Below are positions 13,806 through 27,600 of a DNA stretch of 64,000 bases, in pieces. Under the pieces are notes generated by a model. The model had not been told where the DNA came from, did no database searches, and worked only from the letters and a program-made list of their open reading frames with translations. Numbering within the stretch: position 1 is the stretch's first letter; every line of letters begins with the position of its first letter. The position numbers were made by a program, and so were the translations under genes. Origin of the DNA: Reticulitermes lucifugus (lineage: Eukaryota; Arthropoda; Insecta; Blattodea; Rhinotermitidae); the NCBI GenBank assembly GCA_026260175.1, contig JAKCWW010000237.1:62001-126000 (forward strand), read 5' to 3'.

Positions 13806-14662
13806 AAAGCAGTTTTATGTCCAAACTCTGTGCATTACGATCTCTTTTCGTGTTTCTTGTTTGGAACTTTTGTGAATTATTCCGCCGTTTACCACGAAAT
13901 ATACAACCAAAATAATGCCTTTTTTCTATAAAGAAAAGTAGCATGAAATTGGTCGAAGGAGATATGGGTGACGTGTCGATTACAGCAGAATACTAGGCTA
14001 TCAGGAAATCAGTAGGTTATAAGAGTGACACTGAGTGTTTTCGCAAGTTTACTCCTACGGAAAGCGCCGCCAGGACCCCTCAAGAAGGTGGCGAATATAA
14101 AACTTACTGCTCCTTTCAGAATAATATCCCAGCTGTCCTGCACAAATTGCCTCGATTTTGTATCTGTCGAGCAGATGCGAAAAGTGGTATTTAAAATTTC
14201 CCGATTTCTTTAATCCAAGTCTAGGCTCACTGTGAACTTAGTCTTTCACGTATAGTAGTCCATTTTACTTATGACGAAGCCTCAGTCCGGCCAGGAAGCA
14301 TCACTCTACTGTAATTAGAATCGCCTTCTGTGGGAGTGGTCGCTCTGCTACACCCTTATTAGGAATTCTCAATCTCGACTCAACTCTCTCGCACACGGGC
14401 AGAATAGCATATTGAACCACACAGGATGTTCAGGAAAGTTATGGCGATGATCATATATCGCTTCAGGGCCCCAAAGTACTTAGCGCTTCTAATTTTGTGC
14501 ATCCATCATGTTGTTAATACTAGAACTTTGACGGAACCCATACCGTTGTTATTTTTATTACCAGATGTAGAAACTTAGAAAGTAAGTCTTTGGAGTGTCC
14601 TCTGATGGCTCAGTAGTCGTGCCACGTTTCGTGGAAATCAGGCTAATAATTAAAAAAATGAA

Positions 14663-14905
14663 CATAGACACACAGGCAGCAAGGTAACCCCATACGTCTA
14701 CACTTCTACGAAGGACAAGTATGTCACAGAAGAAACGTTGCATAGAAGTATCTATACAAGAAGTTTCCTGCTCTTTATATAATCCCATAGACACACAGGC
14801 AGCAGGGTAACCCCACTCGTGTACACTTCTAGGAAGGAAATGTATGTCACAGAAGAAACGTTGCATAGATCTATACAATAAGTTTCCTGCTCTTTATATA
14901 ATCCC
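14663..14905. repeat. 123-bp direct repeat, two units
   Basis: CATAGACACACAGGCAGCA starts at 14663 and again at 14786. Both units contain TATGTCACAGAAGAAACGTT and CCTGCTCTTTATATAATCCC. Small differences and a few-base indel separate them. Confidence 0.9.
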
Positions 14906-14909
14906 AAGG

Positions 14910-15040
14910 TTCAGTATCGTGTTCACAAGAGCCCTTTTTCCCTATCCTAAATCAAATTAACACAGTTATAAACTCGCACCCTGGTTCTTAAGAGCCCTTC
15001 TAATATTATCGTCCCATCTAGCCCTAGGCATTCTGAAAAC
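14910..15040 (-). mobile_element. LINE 3'-end fragment, minus strand
   Basis: CTTCTAATATTATCGTCCCA and CTAGCCCTAGGCATTC match the complement of the LINE segment encoding [12 protein letters not shown]; the rest is degraded. Confidence 0.5.
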
Positions 15041-15309
15041 AAGCATATTCAAACTGAAGAAAACTTTCCACTCGCGTTTAGCTAGAGTAATTGATCAATA
15101 TAATTATTTATTGAAACAGTGTTGTTAAACATTTATCAGCTTCACAAGTCGTCTATCAAGGCAGTGTAACAGCTACCTGACGGCCTTAACTCTCTAACAC
15201 TTGATATTCTATCTTCACTCCATCATCTCCACAGGGAATTTGTTTCAGTACATAAAACAGAGTTTCCCACTGTGCTTGCCATAGCTGGTAACAAGAAACA
15301 GTTGCAATC

Positions 15310-15560
15310 AGAAGCCTCCAACCCCTTAAAGCCTGAAGTGTACCTAAATAACAGAATAATTAGAAATTCTTTCCTACCTCACACAAAACACATTGCCTAT
15401 CAATTACACAGACGAGACACTTAATGTCGCTAGAAAAACAAATCGCTGCATATTGTATGACACGAGATGTTAACTAAAATGTGTGGGCAAAATGCAGAGT
15501 TGTTTAATATTGAAGCAGCTCGTATGTCTAGCTACTATGCTTTAAGGTGTTGATATTATA
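15310..15560 (+). repeat. Unclassified dispersed repeat, copy
   Basis: Two segments recur in the window with similar spacing: a CCTACCTCACACAAAACACA-type segment and a GGGCAAAATGCAGAGTTGTT-type segment. The family is of unknown class; no coding frame is conserved. Confidence 0.5.
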
Positions 15561-16009
15561 ATCACCACTTAGCTAGAAGACGAACACCTGAGAAAAATCC
15601 AGAAATGGCGCTTCCCTTCTTATCCCGTGGTTACCATTGCAACGAACTGCACTGAAATAATTAAGTGTCTGTTGGCTTCGATCTTTTTACTTTCCAGCTG
15701 AGGATTTTCTTTTTTTAGCATTGTAGTGTTGTGTAGTTATTGCTGTATGGTATATTACACGGCTGCACACCAAAGCTACAACGGTGGACGTAGTTCGTTT
15801 GAAACCACAACACGCAGTTCCGAGCAGAACTCACTGACCTTCCTTACTGTTGCATGGACTTCTAGCTTGCATAATTGTCAGTATTATTTTTATTGTTTTC
15901 TTTTACTTCCCTTAAGACATTTTCCTAACTTTCTTACCGACGCTGTCAGAGCTCAGACCATACATGGTAAAGGAATGAATATGAAGTATTGGTGAAATGA
16001 TAAGTACAA

Positions 16010-16110
16010 GGTAAAAAGGAGGAACTCCCCAAAGAACCAGTCTGAATGCCACTTTGTCCACCACACTGACACTGGGTTTAGCCCCACCATCGCGGTAAGA
16101 AGCTGGTAAA
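16010..16110 (-). mobile_element. Decayed type 2 SINE fragment
   Basis: TGCCACTTTGTCCACCAC and a degraded CCACCATCGCGGTAAGAAG tail match the type 2 SINE in minus orientation. Confidence 0.5.
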
Positions 16111-18029
16111 TTACCTCCTATTAAGTACAAAATCTATTAACAGGAAATTTTTGCAATATAGCCCCAGTATTCCAAATTGTCGCAAATAAAATTACAGATG
16201 TAATACGTAGATATCTTTATAATTTACCTCCGCAGTATGTTTCACTTCTTAAATTCCTACAATACTCGTACTATATTTTAACAACACGGCAGACCGAAAA
16301 CTTGTGATTCGAGAGCGACACTACATCCAGTCACTCAATACAGAGGCCGAAATGGTGAACAGTAAGAGATCTCGGGCAAATGTACCCTATGCAACATTTG
16401 CTCAGGTAATATTTTTGTGACATGTAAAATAAAATATATTCGCCTTGCGAAAATTATGTTTCGCCACTGGTTTGATGACCATAACTAATGGACTACAGTA
16501 AATGGGTATGTGAAGTCTGATAGGAATGTGGATTACAAGATACATAAATTATGTACAAGATATTATTTGAAAATTAACAATTACAACCACGGCAACGGCG
16601 TGTACTTTTAGGTCATTACAGACGAATGTCACGTAGATAATATCTACAGCCGTGTAATAAGTTTACGAAAAAAAATAAGATATACGTTTTACCACAATAT
16701 AAATACTAATAGATGCTTAGGACTAGATACCTATGCAATAGGACAGCATGCTTTATGAGTTATTTTCGAAAATCATTACACTTTCTTGACATATTCTCCT
16801 TCCGCACGTGGCAGTTGTGTGGCGCTCCTTTTCCGTATTTAATGAGTAGAATGTTTAAATTTCAGCACAGACCTCGGACATCCTGATTTTTTATGGTGTT
16901 CCTCAGTTCCTCCAAGCAATTTTCGCGATAGTACCACAATTCGGGTCACAACGGCTTTCTTTCCACAGCCCATTTTATTTATTATCACCAGCTATCTATC
17001 ATTCGAAGTTACTTGATCTGAGCAAGTGGCAGAATCGTTAAATAAATTATATTTAAATATAAATAACCTAACCTATTAGATACCTATTAGAAAAAACTCT
17101 GAATTCTGTTTACATTTCTCCTGCCACAAGACATTTTTAACTTTTTCGAATTACCTGCTGCAGCTTTCCTCAATTCGTGCTCGGGAAGCCGAATTCAGTC
17201 TTTCCTCTCGTCAGCAAATAGGTGTAGGCCTACCCACGCAAACTTCAATAGTCTCTAACACCAATAAGCTGAACTGCAAACTTAATTGACTAGTGACAGA
17301 CTGACGGTGAGGCAGGGCACGTCACAAAACACTTGCCAATCGTAATGAAGAAGTTTTCCCGTAAATCCGCCAACGCATATGTCATGTACTTCATATTAGT
17401 CTGCTTGCATTTCTAATGCGGTTTAGCGAAGACATTGAAGCTGCCCATTCCTTTGTGTATAAACTTACATCGGGGGTGGGGAAAACAGACTACACTGTGA
17501 TGTTCAGAAGTTTATATTTTGACCTTGTATTTTGTTTAAGTACATTTCACTAGCAAATTATAATATATAGTGTTGCAAAACCACGATTTATTATCTCTGA
17601 AAACTAATCTGAAAGAATCAGAATTATTTGGCCGGACTCTTTAAATATTTCTGTGCTGAGTTTTACTCAAATACTTATACTTTTTGCAGTATGTTTCCAT
17701 AATAATGTACTATGTCTATTATTTAAAGTTATACAAATTATTACATGTGTTCGGGACGTTATCCCCATAAAGATATAAAATACAAAATTAATCGAAGACG
17801 AGAGTGCTTTTAGACTAGGCACAGACATGGCCCAATGTAGCTTGGAAATGTACAATGTGTTTATGTTAGTGCTTACTTTCCCTTACACTTGAGGAGTAGG
17901 TATACAGAAAGTATGGCGATTTATAATGAAATTGAAATTCTTATGAAATTGAGAGTTTTGATAAAAGTAATTATTTTCAAAAATATATTTTACTCTTATC
18001 AGTAGTACAGTCAAAACCAACACATACAC

Positions 18030-18085
18030 TTGCGACACGTGATCAGGCTACCGGTTTCAGCTCAAAGAGCCATCATCAGGCCTAT
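18030..18085 (-). repeat. Single arm with hammerhead-like core
   Basis: The minus strand reads CTGATGAT, GGCTC, TTT, GAGCT, GAAAC (18079-18054): the module of the foldback elements with a five-pair hairpin. No opposite arm was found nearby. Confidence 0.55.
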
Positions 18086-19717
18086 GACAGAAAACTACGA
18101 CAAACTCCATAAATTTGATAGGAGGAAAAACTGGAAGCCACTGGAGATACGATTCAACGCTTATTTCAAAACCTTCAGAGCACCACATCATCGCGTAGCC
18201 AGTCTTGCGACTGGTCCGTATCCTCTTATAAAGCGAGTCTCCAGCGAGTGAGATCTAGTGCTTCCTCTTTCAAATTCCAGTATCTTTTCTTTCGCTTAAG
18301 GCAATCCAGTAGGCGTTTAAGTCTTCTTCCTCATCTTTTTTTTCTGTCTTTCCTTCAGCAACGTTTCAGAACATCAATCAGATCTCAAATTATTTAATGT
18401 TTTATTGTTTATTGTTTGTAATGTATTCAACGACCATTCCAGTAGCTCAAAATATAATGGTTGAATGATCAGCGAACAATAAATTGAAAAGTACTTGAAA
18501 GGTAGTAGTCGCAACCTATTTGATTTAAATCCCTGGAAGTTCTGAGGAAAACAACAAAATCCCTCTCTCAAGATAGATCTCCGGACACATATTTGAAAAC
18601 GGGACTACTAAAATGCGAAAGAGTGTTACCCATTCGACCGTGATATTCGGCGATTGCTGGAATAAACGTCATTGTTCACCCCTGGTAAAGATGGATGGAC
18701 CTGTCTCAGTAAAATGAAAGCATTCTCTCTTCATGATCTGAGTTTAAAATCTACTTTGCACAAAAACACTTGGACAGTCTGAGGTGCATAGCAACACGGT
18801 CGTCTGTATCTGTAAATTAGATTCTGTACTGAATTACATTTGTAATCAGATGAGAGAAAGGAAAAGAAATATGTGATCTATATGACATGAACTATAGTCG
18901 ATTGTACAACTTCAAGTATCTTCATGTTGGTAATATAATCACAGCAAGCAATTTAACAGTTCATTAAAACAGGAGAACTATATGGAAGCTCGTATTTGGT
19001 AGATGAAAGACAGCGAACTTTCATGTCTTGTAATCATAACTGTCCATATTGAGAAAATTAATCGATGCGAAGGATCACAAGCGAATATGCGCACGAAATT
19101 ATATTAGAAACCGATATCTAGCTAATAAATTGTTTACATAACAAAGACCGGAGCATAGACAGTACAGAAGTAAGATTAAAATGTGATTAAAAATGCTGAG
19201 TCATGCATTAGTTGCTAACTAAAACATGTTTACATAAACCTAGCAAGGACACGAAGAATAACAACGTTAGTTATATCACTGTGACGTTGAGATAAAAATC
19301 TTTAAGTTATAAAATGTACACAAAGGTAAAACAATGAGGCACATTTGCTCATTTTTTCATTTATCTCGAAAACCCTAAGATATACCAAAAAGTACTTTGG
19401 GCATACAATACATGTTTTATTTCCCTACAAGCCTGTGCCTGAAAATTTTACACTCCGAAAAATATTTATCGACACAGCAACAAAGAAGTGCTTTGAAGAA
19501 CAATCTTCTGGAGAGCGACCCGTATTAATAGGTAATTTGCTACAGACGTTTCGCAAGATCTTGTTGTCTCCATCTTCAAGGTACTTAAGAAAGAATAAGT
19601 TGCTGGTGTTAGTCATAGCTAACCAATAAGAAGAGAGGTGTGTATTGGCTCGCTATGACTAACGCCTAACCCACTCTTTCCTTACAAAATGCAAGCAGGA
19701 ATTTCTTCTTCGGCTAC

Positions 19718-19755
19718 CCTGAAGATGGAGGTACAAATGAACTCCGAAACGTCGA
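19718..19755 (+). repeat. Single unit with hammerhead-like core
   Basis: CTGAAGAT, GGAG, a longer loop, CTCC, GAAACGTC. Same module as 2693 with a shorter stem. Confidence 0.5.
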
Positions 19756-19984
19756 TAACAAATTAACAATCAACATTACATCATATCTCAGAAGACTAAT
19801 TTTCATCAACTAACGGTGTGATATCCTCAAACCACACAAATAATTCCTTTAATTATGGACGATGTCAGTTGCTGAGATTATTTAGCGTCGATGTTTGACG
19901 AATGAAGAATGAAGTATAAGCATGGAGCATTAGTGGAATGATTCTGACATTGGAAAACGTAATTACTCGGAGAAAACCCTACAC

Positions 19985-20090
19985 AGCATAATTACGTCCC
20001 CCCGTACATGGGCTGCTTTGGGATCAAACCTGGAAATCCGCGGTAAGAGGTCGGCCACTAAAGGCCTGAGCCATCGCACGACCAGTGAAA
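19985..20090 (-). mobile_element. Type 2 SINE head fragment
   Basis: GGGATCAAACCTGGAAATCC, GGTAAGAGGTCGGCCACTAA and GCCTGAGCCATCGCACGACC match the tRNA-like head of the type 2 SINE on the minus strand; the body is missing or unrecognisable. Confidence 0.6.
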
Positions 20091-20361
20091 TATCTCGAGA
20101 TCCACGCAGAAACGCGTGTAAATTTTCAAGTCACGTGTCCATTATTACAATCCGATTTTACACAAAATTAGAAAGTTTTTGAGACTCTCCAATACAGACT
20201 GTAACGAGAACCCGTCCAGCCGTTCTTAACATAGCTTTACCATAGAGTAACTGCATTTCACACTCACATGCTAGGCTGTGTGATTTACAAGTTCATATAT
20301 TGTACGTCTTTCAAAACCTGTGTTATCCGTTACGGAAACTGATCCACATATACTGCACATA

Positions 20362-20640
20362 AAGGTAAAGATGCTCCTGTGCACGCTATGAAGGCATAAA
20401 GGAAAGTGGACTTTTAGCTCCACTCATTCTTAAACTGGGTACTGTATGGAGATGAGTGTTCAGCTTCAAGCTCCTGTCGCTTTACCTACGGGGATAAACA
20501 AGTATTCATTGGATAAGAGGCTGGGTAGGCTCCAGAGTCCGTCTAAGCCCTTCGGAGAAGTAACAAATTTCTTGTCCCTGCCGGGAACCGAACCACGATT
20601 CCCCGGTTATCCAGCAAGCAACCATGTACTGCATACGCGT
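20362..20640 (-). mobile_element. tRNA-derived SINE (type 1), decayed
   Basis: Minus-strand copy: tail remnant AAAGGTAAAGATGCTCCTGT at the left, a degraded GGCTGGGTAGGCTCCAGAGT in the middle and a B-box remnant CCGAACCACGATTCCCCGG at the right. Confidence 0.6.
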
Positions 20641-23480
20641 GTTTTAAAAGGCGTTCTCCGAGATTTTGCATTCAACACATGTCTTCACGTTCACACGTTT
20701 CTGATATAAACCAAATCATCAGATAGGACTGTGTCGAAATGAAGGAGGTTATTGTCAATCTGAATAAATATTTTAACCATGTATACTTATTTCTGAGCAG
20801 TTCCGTAATATAGCACTTAAACTGTAGGAACAAACATAAGTATTTATGAAGTAACACAAGCGTATGGAAAGAAGTCTTAAATTGTCTGAAGACCGGATAT
20901 ACACAGGTATTCAGTCTTTCGGATCGTAAATTTTGACACAAATAGTACTGTACAGGAGATTTCTGACAGCAGTTACGCCCTTGTTGAGATCGTCACATCA
21001 AGAAATAACGAGACATGTTGACAGCTAACAAACTGTTCCTAATTAGTGGACGATTTACTCTGTTACAGTATCATTAAAGTAACCACATCCTGCGTAAGTT
21101 CAACGCATAATTTTGAGTACGTGTTACTGCAGACTGTTCCATTCAAAACAGACTCTTACTGAGGATACATTTTCAAATACATGGTCGCGACCCAAAATGT
21201 GGTCTTCTGGATCATGAACTCTAAAAATAATGTAGCTAAACTGATGGTTTAAATAGGGTGCGAAGCAGATAATAAAATAACTGGGACCTCAAGTTTCATT
21301 ATGTACGGTTAGGGATAGTGGACAAAATTATTCGATAACAACTGTTACAGATGGTGCAAACGACTCTTTCTCCGTTGTAAAAGTTTTTACGAGTATAATG
21401 CCAAAAGTCCTCATAAGTTTATTTGGCTCATTCCCTCCTATTCATGCTTAGTATCCTTCAGTGCTCTCTTGCCCTGTGTTTTAACTGAGCAGATTCCTCT
21501 CCCAGAAGCTAGCACTTCCTCATGTATCCAACAAATTCACCATACCTTAAAAACCCGAAGATTCGTTACCGAATTTACTACAACTCAACACTGCTCCATA
21601 TCCATATCCAGTGTATTCTTGCTGCCTTTCTAATCAAAATATTATATAACTTATGTATATGTATTTTAAATATTGCTACATGTTCCGTCATTCTTAATGT
21701 TCTGTGTGTTCTAGAAGTCCTATCAATAGCTACAATTACAGCACCTCTGAAGATCATCCATAGCAGAAGGTGGTGTGTAGAGCAACAATGAAACATGTCT
21801 GGCCTCATAGTAATCAGCTGGGAGTGGCCTCATGAATGCAGTCATTACGCCTTGCGTACGACAAATGCCTTGTCTTTATCCTTGCAAGACACATTAGCTA
21901 CCCATCCACTGAGGTCTCAGACACGTGGAGAGATCACCAAACAAATGTAACTTAGGCTATTAGATTCTCCATTATCCGAAATGAAATATAGGCCTGCTAT
22001 AAAGGGAGTGGTCCATTCCAGTCTGGTCTCCTTGTAAGTTCCATACTAAACGAAACAGCCTAACTTCTATACGGAGTCTATTACGAATTTTTCTGTGCAA
22101 AATATTCTTACACATTCTGCGAAATTACTTTCATATGATGTCCCGAAACTGGGACACAATTTTTAATACGGTCAGCCTCGTCCATTTACAACACAGAGTG
22201 GATCTTTTTTCCCAGCTACGATGATCAGTGTAGCGTAGACAGAGGGAAACCAAAATATTATTGAATATTATAGAGTACGTTGTTACTTAAAATAGCAGCG
22301 CTAAAATATATTAGGGCAGCGAATATTATCTTTACAGAAGCAAAGTCTTTCGGATTTTGGCCCGTACAAAGCCCCTTATCCGAACAGATATACACGTATT
22401 GCTGTACTCATGACCCCTAAAGTCTCGACTTAATGGCAACGTAAAGCAGATTCCAAAATTATTGCGAATTATTGTGATCTGAGGCTCACACAGTGCAACT
22501 GAAGGAAAAGAGTAAGCTCCTGAATGTGTCAAAACGGCATTATAGTTTGGTAGATTCTTGACGTAATTATTACTGAACTTCAATGATACATTAGCACTTC
22601 TGTTATTTAATTGTAGACTTGTACTTGCATGTAATTAAGATTCATTCAGAATTGTGATTATCGACTCATTTTCAACGACCTCGGGAAAGAAACTTCCGGG
22701 ATCCCAAGGGGACTGCAATTCCCACTTCTGTAAACAGGAGCAATTTTGATGATAACTAACGTCATATATCAGCCCCATAAAACCTGAGAAGCATGTAAAT
22801 AATATTTTAAAATTTAGTTCCCATCTCGCTGCGTCTTCACGATAGAGAAAAACTGGTTAATTACGTTTAAGGAAATAATCGCTCTTGTCTATGAGAATCA
22901 ACGAGACGTGCAAATGCAGAGTGTAACCAAATTACACACAGGTGGTGGCATGTACTTATCATTATTATTACAGTTTTAAACACTGTACACTGTCGAGTGT
23001 TAACTTAATCTTTGCGAGATTTGAAGTTCAGTCTACAAGGAACAAATCACAAGAGGCGGACAAGTTTTGGTTAAAGTACTGTGTGTTTGTTAATTTCAGT
23101 CAAACTCCACGAAGTCGGACACGGGTACAGAGTGGCCACTTTACCTTCTCTCTGGACACGGCAGCTATAAAGATTTCAAAGCCTGCATCCGCCGGCACAT
23201 CCCGTGACAGCAGCCGTGCTTAGGGAAGCGATAAAAAGGACACCGTGTGTTATCACAATGAATAGAAATTTTCGTGCTAGAGAAACAAGTGTTTCTATTT
23301 TCTTAGTTTCTTCTAACCTATTTCGCTTAGAAACTTTAAGGAAATATATTCAGCTGCAAAGGCCCTACTTTATTAGCATTGTTCTAAATATACTCTTGAC
23401 CACACATTCCAGAATTGTTAGTCTTTACTACTCAGTCAACAATAAATTGAGAAGATGTGAAAAAAAATTCGTCACTGTCT
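20640..23480. other. No gene recognised
   Basis: No supported exon, tandem array or complete element. GCTATAAAGGG at about 21995 and GGTCGCGACCC near 21183 are isolated motifs. Confidence 0.6.
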
Positions 23481-23496
23481 AATTTCAAGTAGGCTA

Positions 23497-23773
23497 TTTT
23501 TTTGGTGGGGGTGAAGGGCCGCGCAGCAGATGCTACGGACGCACCCCAGCCTAGAGGCTTATTGTGCAACCCTGTGATGAAGATAATTAGTTTTTTTCGT
23601 GTAATGGAACACCAGTGGAATGAAACTGACAGGGAAAAACCGAAGTACTCGGGGAAAAATCCTGTCCCAGTGCCACTTTGTCCACCACAAATCCCACATG
23701 GACTGACCCGGGATCGAACCCGGGCCTCCGCAATGAGAGGCCGGCTACTAACAGCCTGAGCCGTGGCACGGAT
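23497..23773 (-). mobile_element. tRNA-derived SINE (type 2)
   Basis: Closely similar over its whole length to the copy at 58102, with the same B box GGTTCGATCCCGGG and the same tail. It is flanked by CAAGTAGGCTA (23486-23496) and CAGGTAGGTTA (23774-23784), a likely 11-bp duplication with two changes. Confidence 0.85.
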
Positions 23774-24314
23774 CAGGTAGGTTATTACTCCTGCATCTAC
23801 TCAAGAGGAACAGAGAAAAGCCACGAGATGCCTAACTCACGAAAATCGGTATATGGATCAGGATTACACGTTGAAACATACTGAATGCAGAGGAGTGTTA
23901 AATCACTAGGCTCGTCACTTTCTTAGTTCTTAAGCCAAATGTTGCCTTTGTTGCATGTAAAGAGAGAAGGAAATGTTTGACGAAGATATGAACTTAATTA
24001 AATATCATCAGGTTAGGGGCTGAAGTCAGGACTTTTCGAACACTGTAACGGATTTCCGTGTTCCAAACAAAATCAGGGATTTTTATACATGGAAGTTGGT
24101 TACGATTTATGTAGTGCTATGAGTGAGCAACGTCGTCATACACTATCCATCCTTGTCACGCAGTTCAGTGTCTTTTGTTTAAATATATCGCACGGTGTCT
24201 CTTGTCTTATAAACTCTAATTATCATAATGTTCACATGAGGCACTCCCTCCTATGAAACATGGATTACGTACAAGAGGTAATAAGGTATTTCATCTTCAA
24301 ATGAAATATAGTTA

Positions 24315-24626
24315 ATCTTAATGTATAACATCCCCGTTGATGTATTTACGAAGTGTATATTTTATTAGTTTGTCAGTCACACTCAACAAGCTGTATTACA
24401 CACTTTTTTTTGGCAAGTAATTTCGGCTCAGTAAAGAGCCACCATCAGGCCATTAACAAAAACTGTAAAAATGGAAAACCTGTACAGGGTTTCGGGGTTT
24501 ACATTTTTATGGTTTTTGTTAATGGCGTGATGATGGCTCTTTACTGAGCCGAAATTATTTGCCAAGAAAAAACGTGTGTAATACAGCTTGTTGAGTGTGA
24601 CTTACGAGATAATAAAATATACACTT
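24315..24626. repeat. Foldback element with 12-bp target duplication
   Basis: The left arm (about 24351-24485) and right arm (about 24490-24626) are inverted repeats over roughly 130 bases. They share AAGTGTATATTTTATTA, AACAAGCTGTATTACACAC and GGCTCAGTAAAGAGCC. GAAATATAGTTA occurs just outside each end (24303-24314, 24627-24638). Each arm carries the GATGNTGGCTC-hairpin-GAGCCGAAA module. Confidence 0.8.
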
Positions 24627-24639
24627 GAAATATAGTTAC

Positions 24640-27600
24640 GCCAACAACATTCATAATTTTGGTACTTTGCAAAGATGGCATGACAGTTTTATAATTACTA
24701 ATGATAAATAAGCTTTTTGAACCAGTTTTTATACCATGATGATATTATGTTACAATTTCAAAGATAAACTTAAGTTCTGCTTGATCTCTATATAAAGTAA
24801 GGTTCAGGTATTTGTCCGAAAGAAAGTATAATTGCATTGTCAACAAGTCTCAGTGCAGAAACAGCATACCAAATTTTGTAGAAATCCAGCCAGCATTTTG
24901 GAGATGTTACGTTTCTAAAGTAAAAAAATGTACGAGAAACACTATCAACACAAAGTAGGAACATCAGTGTGTAATACTTACTCTTTTGATGACAGGATCC
25001 TCCAAACATGAACACCCACACCACTCTTGTTTTTTACAGGAAGCCTACATCACAGACACTTAACACTGGATCTTCAGATTGCAATAACTTTATCAATAAG
25101 ACAAACAACTTACCCCAAGTAAATGTGACCACAGTCCGGACATTACCAACGGCTAGTGGCCAAATTCTTGGCATGATTTTGTTTGATTCACTTTCTTTTA
25201 GTTTACATTGTTTCCTTACAAGAAAAAAGGGGGCTTATGAGCTCACCATAGTGTTTGTGTCGTGTGTGTTTATTTCCATTTCAACTCACGAAGTATTGGG
25301 CACATTTTCATGAAACTCATGCCCCTGGAGAACACCTCCACGCCGTAATTCTTAATTTCCTACAATCAGAAATAAGAACACAGCAGACGCGCAAATTTTC
25401 ATAAAGGAGTGACTCTACAGCCACTTACTTTAAAATCTGAAAAGATGAGATGTCAATACAGAACTTGGGAAAATATTAAAATTTTTACGGTAATACTTTT
25501 TACAATATAAAATGAAAACGTTTTGTCAGTCCGACTTTTTAAGATTTCGTTTTGATGGAAATAACTTCTAAGCCACGGGGCCAGGCAAATGAAATGTACA
25601 GAAATATAAACATAGGCCTACGTGCACATCTTATTATTTGTCAGTCAACAATTTCAAATCGTGTGTTAATACGAATAGAAGACGGAATTTACGCTTCACG
25701 TATATTTTTATTTAAGTCATTTAAGTGACGTATAAACGTAGTACATCTCTTACGTGTCTACACAATGTGACACTGTGATAATTCGACCGCAATACGAAGT
25801 AACGTAACAGAAAATCTCCACCTGCTCCACCCCCCCCCCACCTCGGGAACATGCGTCTGACAAGTTCGGAACGCCTGGTATAGAACATTGCATCCTCATG
25901 CAGATTTCGCGTAATGGCGGGGTATCGGTTAGGTCATTAATTTAATTATATTCCAATTCAATTGAATCTACTCTAAATCTATTCCAAATGGTCTCGCATA
26001 ATACTGTCCATATGGTAGACAAGAAACTGATATAGTTAAACCTATTGCATTCTAAGCTAATTACCGAAATCAGTGTGAATTATTATCTGATGTATTCGTA
26101 ACCTGTTCCACGGGCAACCATCTTGGTCAGTACAAATTTAGAGGGAGTCTGTGATGTACGGCTGCAAACCATTTATAAAAACAAATTCGGCTATCACACA
26201 CACACAACATGCAACCGTCTTACAGCACAAGTATTAAAACTTCACAACACGTAATAACACCGACATAATGTAAGTTAATAACCGTAGTCACTACTGTCCA
26301 CCACGCACACACAACTTCACCACGAAAACTATACTCATCATCTCCCCTCCCCTACTTCTGGTTAATCCGTACACCTGCAGCGATTCGGGTGCTTTCGTTT
26401 AGCTATCAGTAACAGCCAAGTTCACTCAATTACACTGGGCTGGAAAGGGTTAAACATCCTTCCCTAACAAGACTGCGCTAGTGGTGTTTTACCGCCGTAT
26501 TATGGTTGGTTTCCTTGTCAATATCACAAAGCGTACTACCAATACTTTAAAAATTATAGGATCACGCTAAAATTCATAAACTAAAATTTATTCACAGGCT
26601 ATAACTAAAATAAACTGTGATTGTGCGTTAGAATCACATCCAGCAGCCCTCCCACAATACTTGCCCATTGCATGAAGAGTGTTATTTACCTACGTATTGG
26701 AAAGTGTATGGCGTAAATTTATAACATATTTTGGGAGTTGTCTATTAGGTCCGTAGTAGGAAACAGAATAGTTACATTATTATAAGGGCCTGTATTAATT
26801 ATTTAGAATATGTGTTGTGACAGAAAATTCCTATATCAATACAACATAATTACACCACGATGCATAAAGGCATAAGACAAATTAGCCTAGAAGAAATATG
26901 TTCCTTTGCGTTAGATATATTATTCAGCTTTGAGACTGTGAAGTTATTACGAAATGCTGTCCGTTCACCATACAGAATAACTACACCTTTCAGAGTGACG
27001 TGAAAACATTGCGACAGATATCTTGTACACATTCCAATCCTCTTTCCCAATATTTAATTTATTTCAACAACTGTCATTTAAAATAAATTTTGCACTGATA
27101 AGCAGGAGCCTTTAGCGAATTACGACTGACATGATAATATGTGCACGTAAATCTTCATATAAATGGTCCTTTATTTCTGTCCGATTTTAATAAAATTAAA
27201 ATAATTCAGTAAGTTTTAGTGAACTCACGAACTTCAAATTTCGCAAAAATTCTTTCAAGATTTCTCTTGTCTTCAACGAGAGGAAAGACAGGCAAAAGTA
27301 GTAATATCACAAACAGACTACTCGTAGAAAAATGCTCTACTTTGTCGTTACGAAAATGCAGTGAGACGTAAATTGACAATTCACGTTTCTGAAGGAGATA
27401 CGAAAAGTACGAATAACATAACACTGAGGCGCGTTCGGATCTTAGAGAATTCATTCAGTAGCCTCATTGCATACTAATGACTAATGAGACAGCTGTACCT
27501 TAGTTTACAGCTCATTACTGAACATGGCTACATACGAAGGGCTACTATCCTCCACACGCAAGGCCTCCCATTCATTAGCAAGTCAGGTCACGAACTAAAC

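Noticed and set aside
15150-15185. CLD-type core on the minus strand as a gamma lectin repeat
   Set aside because: The frame is closed by a stop just upstream, no acceptor is present and nothing around it resembles a lectin repeat.
21995-22045. TATAAAG followed by CCAGTCTGG and a GTAAGT-like donor
   Set aside because: No coding exon or further promoter evidence; chance motifs are expected in AT-rich DNA.
24960-25010. CLEDP core followed by GTAAGT on the minus strand as a pgant exon
   Set aside because: The upstream frame has no lectin similarity, and no QxW or terminal motif follows.
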